Origin: Podila epigama
Lineage: Eukaryota; Mortierellomycota; Mortierellomycetes; Mortierellales; Mortierellaceae
Length of the DNA: 14,727 nt
Direction: 5' to 3'
Assembly (NCBI GenBank): GCA_015679605.1
Contig: JAAAVE010000565.1
Coordinates: 677 to 15,403 of the forward strand
Of this stretch, positions 1 through 9,190 are shown in pieces. The notes beneath the pieces are model-generated. The model saw only the letters and a program-made list of their open reading frames with translations, did not search any database and was not told the DNA's origin. The position numbers were made by a program, and so were the translations under genes. Every line of letters begins with the position of its first letter. Within the stretch, counting starts at the first letter, position 1.

Positions 1-70
1 TGCCTCCAGCCTCGCTGCCTCTGGTCTCGTTGGTGCTGCTGCCCTTTTGGGTGCTGTCGCTCTCTTTTAA
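1..70 (+). CDS. 3' end of a gene with a GPI-anchor-like hydrophobic C-terminus (partial)
   Basis: Only the last 22 codons are present, read from base 2 to the TAA at 68-70. They encode a small-residue stretch (Ala, Ser, Gly) running into LVGAAALLGAVALF and then stop. A short, purely hydrophobic, charge-free C-terminus rich in Ala, Leu, Gly and Val is what fungal GPI-anchored cell-wall and plasma-membrane proteins carry as the cleaved anchor signal, usually after a Ser/Thr/Ala-rich stalk. That reading is inference from composition, because the omega site and the rest of the protein lie outside the window. A C-terminal membrane helix of another kind is the main alternative. A canonical AATAAA at 116-121 lies 46 bases past the stop and fits the transcript end of this gene. 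Confidence 0.6.
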   Translation, partial: ASSLAASGLVGAAALLGAVALF

Positions 71-115
71 ACATGCAAACATCATATAGACGCACACTCT
101 CCTAATAGTTGTAAC

Positions 116-121
116 AATAAA
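116..121 (+). terminator. Polyadenylation signal AATAAA of the left-edge gene
   Basis: A canonical AATAAA hexamer stands 46 bases downstream of the TAA of the left-edge gene. The position and strand suit 3'-end formation of that transcript. The motif is short and could occur by chance in this AT-rich stretch. Confidence 0.4.
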
Positions 122-679
122 ATGAAGACTTCTGTCTCTGGTAGCAATTGGGTGTTTAATGTGAAAAGTGAAGCTTTGAGCGCAACATCCAAGCCACGGT
201 CCCTTAAAAATCAGTTTCTTAAAAAATTCGGTGACGTGTTATAATCGGTCAAAAAGGGCTACATCTTGTCATCACTCCATCGCTCGATCACTCTCCTTCT
301 GCTCGAGGTATTGTCTGTCTTCCATCTCTACGCGGATCGACCTTGTGATCTCTATGTCCTCCTATTCCGTGCTATCACTCTATGCCACACTCGCTATCAT
401 TCCCACATACAGCGTTGCCCATTCATCACCACGACTGTGATCAGACTTTGACAAACACGTTCCTAATTTCTCTGTTTCAATAACGCGTCCTTTCTTCTCT
501 CTCGACAGGTTACTCGACTTTTATACGACCTGCAAATCATTTTTCTTTACTTCACCAAAAAGGACTTTTGCAGACAGGAGAGGAGTCAGACAATACACGC
601 CACCTTTATTTTTTTTTCTTATTGTCCATTTAACATCACTTTGCCGGTTGGACACGGCCTTGTTTTTCGTCACACCCCA
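122..679 (+). promoter_or_regulatory. Intergenic region and 5' leader of the MLP1-like gene
   Basis: About 560 bases without a convincing gene. The small open frames here (about 60-70 codons at 231-451) have no recognisable composition. The stretch is pyrimidine-rich (many TCTC and CTTC tracts), common in fungal core promoters and leaders. At 491-508 a long pyrimidine tract ends in CGACAG, which would make a good 3' splice site, so a 5'-UTR intron is possible. From 509 the frame that enters the MLP1 start at 680 stays open without an ATG, which leaves an upstream coding exon formally possible. I saw no confident TATA box. Confidence 0.35.
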
Positions 680-3600
680 ATGGAGGACCCAAATAACCCG
701 ACCGCGCAACAACACGCGCGGATTGCGAAATTGCTGTCGCTCGATGTCCAAGACTTTACAACCATCGTTGATCAGCTTCGGGTAGCCGGCGACCAAGCTA
801 CGCCATCACTCCAAAAGCTAATCCATCAGCTTGACGAGAAGGCGATCCAATTCGCGTCAGAGAACTGGAAGGAGCAAGCAGAGGCCACAAAGGCAACACT
901 ATCGAATGAAAAGATCAACTTTGGTAAAGCAAAATGAGAGAGCCAACTCGCGCCATTTCCCACTTTTTTTTTTTTTTTCTCTTCGTCTTTTGTTCTTTCC
1001 CTCGACTCTCATTCTCTAACGTCATTCCACCTTTTTTTTCGATCGAACGCCTGGATTCGTTTTAAATGCTTTTTGTCCATCTAGAACAACGCCTTCAACA
1101 AAATGAGGCCAAGATCAACGCGTTCAAGTCACAGTTGATAGCGACGCGCCAAAAACTGCAAGAAAAGACAAAGGAAGCACAGGATGCAGGTTCGTCATAC
1201 CCACCACTTGTTCATCATATCGTCGTTTTTTTTTTCCAACACTTTGCGTGTTCGTCATATACCCGCCAAAAAGAGAAGAAAAAGCCGGTCCTAACCAGAT
1301 TTGTTAAAATTCAATGATGGAAATCAGTTACAAAAGCCACTGAACTAGAGTCTCGCATCACCACTCAGCAGAGTGGATCACTGCACACTGGAGTGGAACT
1401 CGAAGCGCTAAAGGCCAGGGCAGAAACACTCGAGGTCGAGAAGCGGGAAGCCCTCGCAGCACTCGAGCGAAAGGTGACAGAGGCCGATCAGCTCAATGAA
1501 GACTACAGGAGGCTACTAAGTAATTACCAAGAAATCAAAAAGGAGGCTTCCCAAAACGAAACGGAGGCTCGAGAGGCAAAGTCATCTGAGATGTCACAGA
1601 AGGTAAACGGTCAAAGTTTGACAACGTACAACTTGCACAATCGACAAAAAGAGCATGAAGTCGGGGGCGCAAGTAGCAAAAGAGAAAAATATGTTGGTAT
1701 TTTTGGGTCCAACTATGTTACGATACATGGATTTTTAATTCTGTATTCAATATATTCCAATAGCTGCAACAACAAGCTTTGAAGCAGGAACTCGACATGC
1801 TCAAACAGCGCTTAGAATGGACAAAATCAGAACTGGACGCCAAATCAACAGAGTTTTCCACCTACCGCAATGAAAAGTCGACCCAAATTTTGAAGCTCCA
1901 AGGAGAACTGGATCAAGCTCGCCTGGATGCTACAGCCTCAGCTCAGTCGAACACAATTCTTCAGAAGCGTCTCACTGAACACCAAGAGAAGCTCGAAGAA
2001 ACTTTGCAAAAGAACAAGGAGTTCCAGGATAAGATTCTTGTCCAGGAGGAGCAGTTCCGAGGTGAAATGGAGACTCAACGCCGACTCGCTGAACTGTTCC
2101 AACGTAGCTCAAAGGATGCCACAGACCGCGTTGCCGACATTGAACGTATGTACTTGAGCATATGCCTTTCTTTCAGTTCATGTGAGAGATTGAGTTCTTG
2201 TTCCTAATCCATCTCTTGTAACAAAAATAGAAAATATGCTTGAGCTTCAAGAAGCCCTTACCAGAAACGAGATCAACTACAAGGAAAACATTAATGAGGC
2301 AAGCTTAAATCTGAAAAAGGCGTCAAAAGCTGTATCCACCATTTAAAGGGAGGTCGAGAGGAGCGTTTTAATATGCGCGTAAACTAATTCACTCTAGATT
2401 ACATCATATGTAATAGGTTGCCGAGGCAAAGGTTCAACTTACTCTGGATCTGGAAAAAGCCAAACAGGAGATTGAACAACTCAAGGCAGAGCTGAAGCGT
2501 GCTGATGAGTTGCTTGATAAAGCTGGACTCACGGACACTTCTAGCGACATTGGAAGGGTACTTTACAACAGTCTTTTAGCCTTTTTTTTTTTTATTCTAT
2601 TGCTGCGTGTCCTTCACGACATCTAACCATTTGTTTTTCATTGACCATCAATTTCATATGCCGCATCCGCCTTCAAGATGGGTATTTTGTCACCAACAGC
2701 AGCGATGGTTGGACGCCTGCAAAAGACTGGCATGTCTCTTACTCAAGTCGTAGGTTCACTCCAGCAATATGTAGCAGTGCTACCCAATCATGCTCGTAAA
2801 AAAGTGGGCTAGGCACAACATTAACATACCAGTTATTTATTTTTTGGTAATCATAGTACTCTCGGTACATGGATTTGCAGACGGAATACACAGCACTCAA
2901 GACCGAAAATACTAGCCTTCGAGAGTCCATGGCCAATATTGTACAAGAGCTTGCCGAGGGTGTAGGTGTCACAAGGCTTTCTTTTTTGAGTCTTATATAC
3001 ATAATTATATATGCCATGCTCAAGAGTCTCATTCGGTTCTCTTATTTCATTTTCAAACATGTAGGCACCACTTATTCAGGAACAACAACTTGAATGCCAG
3101 CGCCTGAAGCGGCATGCAGAGGAGCTTGCGGTCCAGCTGGAAGCAGCCATGTTAGAAAAGGATCAGATTGCTCATGGTGCTCGCGAAGTGTTGGCTCGTC
3201 TGGATAGCTTGACCAAAGAGCGTGATGATTTTGCAAAGGAGAACCACGATCTTGATCGTCAAGTCCACAATCTCTTGTGGCGCTTGAAGGCCCCCAATGC
3301 ACCCCAGTCTCTCGCCCCAGAGTCGACTCGCAGCGTACATGCACCCGATGCCACCGACGCCGAACGGATCATCGAAGATCGATTTGTGCTGTTCTCTGAT
3401 ATCCAAGATATGCAAAAACAGAACAAGAAGCTCAGAGAAGTGGTTCGCCAGTTAACAAAGGAGCGGACCGATGCCGAGCAGGAGAAGCAGCGGGCCAGAA
3501 CTGAAGAGGAGCAGAACATCATCCAGGAGGCTAAACAGCAGATCGAGAGCATGCGCGAAGAGATTGGCAGCAAGGATTTGCAGATTGCGACATACAAGCA

Positions 3601-6600
3601 AGAAACTGAAATGTTGAGGCGAACCCTCAAGGCTTCCAACATCCGCTATGCGACCTCAACGTCCCTCACCTCTGACAAGGACGGCGATTCGCCCTCAACG
3701 GCAAACTCAAACACAAGCACAGACTCTGTTCAGACATCAGAGGCGCTTGAATATGCGAAACTGCTGAGTGAGCTTCAAAAGACGTTTGATGCTTACCGTA
3801 GCGAGACCAGTATAGATACAAAGTACTTGAAAGAGCAGCTGTCTCAAGTCCAGTCCGAGAACTCGGAATGTCGCATCAAGCTTGGCAGGGCCCAGGCTCA
3901 GGTTGAGCTGTTGGAGCAGCGCTACCAGCTCGCGGTTGAGAATAATAACCACCAGACGACAGAAATGTCCGAGCTTCGGAAGCGATGCTCATTCCTCCAG
4001 GATGCAGCGACTCGTCACGAGATTGCCAACCAGCGACTCTCTTCGGATCTGTACACAGAGCGAGATACGGCCTCCCGTCTTTCGAGTGAAATAAGTAACT
4101 TGAAGCAAGAACAAGCTTTGTGGAAGGGTCTTGAAAGCAGGATGAGAGAAGAGAACGAGTCGCTCGTGAAAGAAAAGAGTCATTTGAGTTCTCTTTTGCT
4201 GTCGGTGCAAAACATGGCCAACGATGCAGAGCGCGGAAGCGAACAAGCGAAGCGTCGTTTGGAAGCGGCCGTCACCAGCAAGGAACAGGAGGTAGAAACT
4301 CTCAGGGAAAAGATCAAGGAGGAAGTCGAGGCGAGCAAGCGCATGCGTGACCGGAAGGGCATTGAATCCAAGGAATGGCAGTCAAGAATCGACGCACTGA
4401 CTTCCCAATACCAGGCAGCCCGCGAATCTCTGATCGAGGCCAAGACTTCGCTCGAATATGCAAACGCCAAGGTCGATGACCTAACGAAGCAACTCAAGAG
4501 TCGTGAGGATCAGCTTGCCATTTACCAGCAAAAGCCAGCGGGATCCGATGCATCCGTGGCCACCCCAGAGGAGAAGCTTCAGGCCCAAGTGTCACAGCTT
4601 CGAGCAGAGCTTGCCCGACAGCAGGCCGAGGCTGACGCTAACTGTGAGCATGTCGCTCAGTTCCAGGCTATTAGTCAGACAAACGAGGATAGGTTGGCTG
4701 AGATGACAACGGCGTTTGATGCCTTCCGTAAGGAGCATGACGAGGCCATTGCTCAGAGTAGCGAAACCATAAAGAACCTCGAGGCTAAGCTGGCTGCGGC
4801 GGAGGAGCGTGCCCGAACAGCCGCGACCAACTTGATCGAGGCCCAGAACAAAGCTGACGCCGACCGTAACGAGTGGAAGGCAGAGAAGACGAGACTGGAG
4901 GAGCGAATCCGTAGTCTGGAACAGATGGAATCACAGATGAAGGAAATCGAGGCACAATACCGCAACGATATTCTTGTACATTCCAACGCAGCCCAGACTG
5001 CCCACGAAAACTACCAGCGCGAGCTTCTGAACCATGCCCGCGATATGGAGACGTTGTCCAAGCTCAAGGAAGCTCATACACAGCAGGCTCAAGAGCTCTC
5101 CAAGTTTAAGGCTAATGCTGAGACCGCGATTGCCAATCTCCAGTCTGCCGAGATTTCATGGGAGAGTCAGAAGAACGTTCTTCAAAAGTCTTTATCCGAG
5201 GTGGAGAAGCGCTGCACCGAACTCAAGGACCAAAACGAGAAGTTGCACCAGCATTTGGAGGATGTGAATGCTAAGGCGATGACGATCCAGCGTTTGAACG
5301 CGCCATCATCAGTGAACGTAGAGTCAGTGGAGGGAGGTGCTTCAGAAGCGGAAGGATTGGTCAAGGGTAGCACGGAGCATCAGCTTGCAGAGCTTCGCGA
5401 CGTGATCCGATATGTAAGACGTGAGAAGGAGATTCTTGAATGCCAGCATGAGCTGAACCTCCAAGAATCTAGACGACTGAAGCAGCAGGTGGATGAGACG
5501 ACCCGTTCATTGGAAGAGACGAGGGCACTTCTTACCAAGGAGAGAGCCAAGCAGCAGGATGCTATGATATCGAAGGAGAAGCATGAGGAGATTTTGGAAA
5601 AGATCAACCAGATTAACCTCTTGCGCGAGAGTAACGCTATGCTTCGTTCCGAGAACGAGAGCCTCCAAAAGCGTGTTGTGGAGCTTGAGACCAGCAACCG
5701 TGAGCTACAGTCCCGACTTGAACCCTTGAACCAACGGGTACGCGAAATGATAGTAGATCTCGAGACAAGCAAGGAAGAGCTGAAGCAGCTTGGAGAGGAC
5801 AGAGACCGCTGGCGGACAAGAACACATGATATCATGGCGAAGCATGACCGGATTGATCCCACAGAATTCCAGGAACTCAAGGATCTTGTCGAGAAGTACA
5901 AAGCTGAGGCTGTAGAGCACACGGCGACAGCAGCGACAGCCAAGGAGGAGAGTGCGGCAGCACAAGTCAAGCTCCAGGAAATGGTGGTGAGGGCCAATAA
6001 AATGGCATCGCATGCTTCAGCATGGCGAAAGAGACATACAGAGGAAGCAGCTAAGCTTGCCGAACTGCAAAAGGAGCTCGAGACAGTCAAGGCTCGTGTA
6101 CCCGAGCTTGAGAAGAGTCTTGAGGAGGCCACCAGCAAGGGTAACTCCAACAATGCTGCTGTGCAGCGCGAAAAGGAGAACATCCAGAAAACCTTGGAGG
6201 CAGTGACCAAGACGAGAGACACTCTTGCGGCGGAGAAGGCGGCTCTGGAGGCGAACATGGAGGCTTTCAAGGTACAGCATAGACTTGTCATTTCTGTTAA
6301 TATTTTCTTTTTCTGTGAAGGGGTTTGCTTTTGTTCACTATGCTAATCGTCTTTTTTTCTCTGAAAAACAGTCCAAGATGACTATCAGTGTCGAGCGTAA
6401 CAGGCAACTCAACAGGAGACTGGTAAGAATCTGAAGATATTTTTTTTTCTCTTGTATTCATCGTTGTTGGCGCGCAGTCATTTTCGACCCCTGAATATGT
6501 CATAGCTTCAGACCCTGACCTGACCTGACCTGACCTGATGGTGTCTTATATTCATTTTTACCATTGTAGAAAGAGGCCGAGGCCAAGCTTGCCAGTGGAG

Positions 6601-8561
6601 GAGCTGGTGTTGCAGGGCCAGATTCTCAGGCTGCTATCGCAGCAGCTGTCAATGAAAAGACAGCAGAGCTGGAGAAGAAACATGCGGAAGAAAAGGCAGC
6701 ACTCGAAAAGGCTATCGCAGAACAGGCTGGAAATGCGAATGCGTCTGCGTCTGCCGATGCTGCAGCCAAGATTGCAGAGCTCACCAGACAGGCGAATGCA
6801 CATACTATGGCTGAGATGCGCAGCAAGATTATGATCCAGACAAAGGAAAAGGAGATCCAGAGTCTCAAGAGTCGTCTCGCCATGTTGAGCTCAGCTGGGG
6901 CGGATGCTGGCATTCCAACGGGTCCTGCAGCGGACGCGACAGCTCCATCCAAAGGGCTCTCTGTCAATGCACCTGCATTCTCGCCCAGTAACGGCACCCC
7001 TGGCCGTCCACCCATGCGTGTTAGACCGACAGGCCCAACAGCAGCCATGGGTACAGCACCAGCACCTTCGACTGCCGCTAGTGGTCCAGGCGTTCGACCA
7101 CGCCCTGGAGTCCATGCGCCTGGTCAGCCCGGCCTTGGAGCTGGACAGAATCGCCTACGACCACCATTGAGCGCCCGCAACGCCGCTTCCACAACACCTG
7201 TGGCAACCTCTTCAGCACCAACACCAAACCCAACTCCAGCAGCACAAACACCAACGACAACTTCACCAGCAGCGACTCCACCTCTCGGAACAGCAACACC
7301 GTCACCTACACTTCCTGCCAGCCCTGCACTAACAGCAAACCCATCGAGAGGACGGATGATTAAGCGTCGTCGTGAGGATGAGTTACCATCTAATATTCCT
7401 CAGGCATCAGCTAGTCAGGACTCTGGAGCCCCTGGTTCACCCGCTCTTCCAAGTACCCCAACAATGCCCGAAACCACTTTTGCCACCAATGTGACCGATA
7501 CCAGTGCCACAAAGTCACCGTCAATCATCAAGCGACAGCGTCAACTGCCCGTGGTTGGACAGACAGCAACAGGATCTATCCAACGTACGCAAACGACCAC
7601 GACAATGGTAGCAGGCTCATCTCCAACTGCAGGTTCTCCGAGCGGCATAACAGAGTCGCCTGGCCAAACCATGACGACAACCTCAACGATCGCTGCGGCT
7701 ACGAGCACTACGACAACGACGGTTAGTTCGACCCCACATGGACAGAAGCGTCGCTTGGAGGCAACCGAGACAGTGCAAGAAAGCATTACGATTGTTTCGA
7801 CGCCGAACCCAGCTGATTTGGAGGATATGGAGGAGACACCAGCTACAGAGAACGGAGACGAAGCCACGGCCATGGACGTGGACGATGTCCCACCTGTTAA
7901 GAGGATACGTCCAACGAGCGAGGTTGTGATTACAGAAGTGGCGGATGAGCCATCAGTGTCCCCGGTAGCAGAACTCCCCGCCACACCTGGTGCTCTGGAT
8001 GAAGATGAGGATGAGGAAGGCGCGTTGCAAGAAGAGAATGCGAATCAAGGAGAGACAGGTGCAGGTGCAGGTTCAGCAGGTGCACAGGAAGAAAGTGAGG
8101 TGGCAGATGAGACAGCGGCTCAAGGTGAGGCGGAGACAGTGAACGACACAGTGGAGGCGACAGGACCGGAGGACGCTGGATCGATGGCCACAGAGGCTGA
8201 AGAGCCTGCTGCGAATACCGCTGCGAATGCGACCACGAGTACGGGTACCGATGAGGAACTTGCTGCGGCGGATGAGGAAGGTGAGGAAGGAGAGACTGGA
8301 GAAGGGGACGGTATAGAGAATACACATGAGCCTGTGCGGGAAGACGAGCTGGGCGCAGTGACAGATGGCGGGTATGGCACACCTGATGCCATGCTTGCTG
8401 AGGAAGACTATGAGGTTCAGACGCCGCCAGCACTAGGTCATGAGGAGGACGATGTGGAAGTCGAAGACGAGGAGACTGGAGACCTTGAGTTGGAGGGGGA
8501 TGGGTCGAACGGCCAAGGTCGCGAACACGACATGGAGGGCAGGTCGGAATCGACAGCATAA
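680..8561 (+). CDS. MLP1: TPR/Mlp1-family nuclear pore basket protein (11 exons, 2224 aa)
   Basis: Exons by hand: 680-923, 1085-1189, 1328-1602, 1764-2145, 2231-2331, 2417-2557, 2678-2749, 2857-2961, 3065-6271, 6372-6422, 6570-8561 (6675 nt, in frame throughout). The ATG at 680 (MEDPNN) is the first in its frame and has G at +4. The family forms the nuclear basket of the pore complex, acts in mRNA export quality control, and docks Mad1/Mad2 checkpoint proteins. Visible: near-continuous heptad coiled coil from about residue 40 to 1668; the conserved block LSPTAAMVGRLQKTGMSLTQ then VYSRYMDLQ (about 420-446, across exons 7-8); APLIQEQQ at 476; the family signature NYQRELLNHARDMETL from residue 1124 to about 1211; the block VIRYVRREKEIL near 1255; and a TPR-like RANKMASHASAWRKRH segment late in the coil. 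The tail (about 1669-2224) is disordered: Ala/Pro/Thr-rich, then basic patches, then strongly acidic. The length matches yeast Mlp1 and metazoan TPR, about 1900-2400 residues. The coil register and these blocks distinguish it from myosin or golgin coils. Confidence 0.93.
2558..2677 (+). other. Intron 6 of the MLP1-like gene with weak splice sites
   Basis: This 120-nt intron is inferred because the frame before 2557 (ending TSSDIGR) and after 2678 (MGILSPTAAMV) are both conserved TPR-like sequence, while the DNA between holds a T12 run (2582-2593). The donor is GTACTT and the acceptor is AAG rather than the TAG used by most introns here. A CTAAC branch-point match lies at 2624-2628, about 50 nt before the acceptor. 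Confidence 0.7.
6423..6569 (+). other. Intron 10 (last) of the MLP1-like gene, carrying a CCTGA tandem array
   Basis: This 147-nt intron runs from donor GTAAGA to acceptor TTGTAG, phase 0, between a 17-codon exon (6372-6422) and the final exon. It holds the five-copy CCTGA repeat annotated separately. The frame on both sides continues coiled-coil sequence (RNRQLNRRL, then KEAEAKL). Confidence 0.85.
6514..6538 (+). repeat. (CCTGA)5 pentanucleotide tandem repeat inside an intron
   Basis: Five perfect back-to-back copies of CCTGA fill 6514-6538. Read one base later, the unit is CTGAC, a match to the CTRAY branch-point consensus of fungal introns; the last copy reads CTGAT, also a match. The last branch-type A (6538) is 31 nt from the acceptor AG at 6568-6569, a usable distance. 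Confidence 0.9.
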
Positions 8562-8995
8562 AGACGCGTCCATCGTTTTGGCACGTTGAAGAAAAAAATT
8601 AGCAAAAAGGATTAAACGAATTGTACAAATTTTTGCACCCATGTTTACAAAGATACTTACTTGATCGATGAGTGCAAGTGTATTGTGTGTTTACGTGTGT
8701 GTGTTTTCGTGTATGGTAACAGGCATGTTTTCTGTAAAGTACAGGGATGTCAAAAGGATAACCAGTGATGCTAAAGGTGGACGTGTGGGAGAATAGAAAG
8801 AAAAAAAAAAACGGATGAATGTTACATGATTCCATGCTCCCATCCACCCTGGCTTTTGAAGAAAACAAATCTACTACTGTAAGTAAGCAACGCATCTTTA
8901 TTTTATTAGTTTGGATGTAATGATATTCCTTTGTTCCCAACATTTGTCCATTTTGCTTTTCTTGTTCTTGTCTTCTTCGCTATCCCTCTCTTTCT

Positions 8996-9036
<41 letters not shown>

Positions 9037-9190
9037 AGAATCCCCAGTCTTTTCATTTTCACTTTTTTTTCTCTCATTCATCGGTTTGTATTGTGGCCGT
9101 TTGGCATTCACCCTCAAATTGGTCTTTCTGATTATCAACGCTTGAAAAAAAAAAGGAGTACCGCTTCCAACCCAACCAGCAAAGCAAAAT
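8562..9190 (+). promoter_or_regulatory. Intergenic region: MLP1-like 3' UTR and DBF2-like promoter/leader
   Basis: 629 bases without a gene. The first part is AT-rich 3'-UTR-like sequence with a GT-rich tract at about 8677-8712 (repeated GTGTG), a feature often found near fungal 3' ends. No AATAAA was seen. The second half is pyrimidine-rich on the plus strand, with a (CT)n tract at 8998-9034 about 160 bases before the kinase ATG, then further TTTC/TCTC tracts. This resembles the CT-rich blocks near transcription starts of many fungal genes. The start site cannot be placed from sequence alone. Confidence 0.45.
8998..9034 (+). repeat. (CT)n dinucleotide repeat upstream of the kinase gene
   Basis: An uninterrupted CT repeat of 37 bases, about 18 units. 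It lies 156 bases upstream of the ATG at 9191, in the likely core promoter or 5' leader. The complement is a GA repeat, the type of tract bound by GAGA-type factors in some eukaryotes; a role here is not shown. Confidence 0.9.

Noticed and set aside
231-451. Two overlapping small open frames of 61-69 codons upstream of the MLP1-like gene
   Set aside because: They are short, overlap in different frames, have Cys/Ser/His-rich composition without motifs, and lie in a pyrimidine-rich promoter-like region.
5380-6291. Antisense open frame of 303 codons on the minus strand
   Set aside because: It lies wholly inside the MLP1 coiled-coil exon. Glu/Lys/Gln/Leu-rich codon use removes minus-strand stops, and the translation is Ser/Leu/Cys-rich with no domain.
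7930-8559. Antisense open frame of 209 codons rich in Pro, Leu and His
   Set aside because: It is the shadow of the acidic GAG/GAT/GAA-rich tail of the MLP1-like protein. Its Ser/Pro/Leu/His bias is the complement of that composition.
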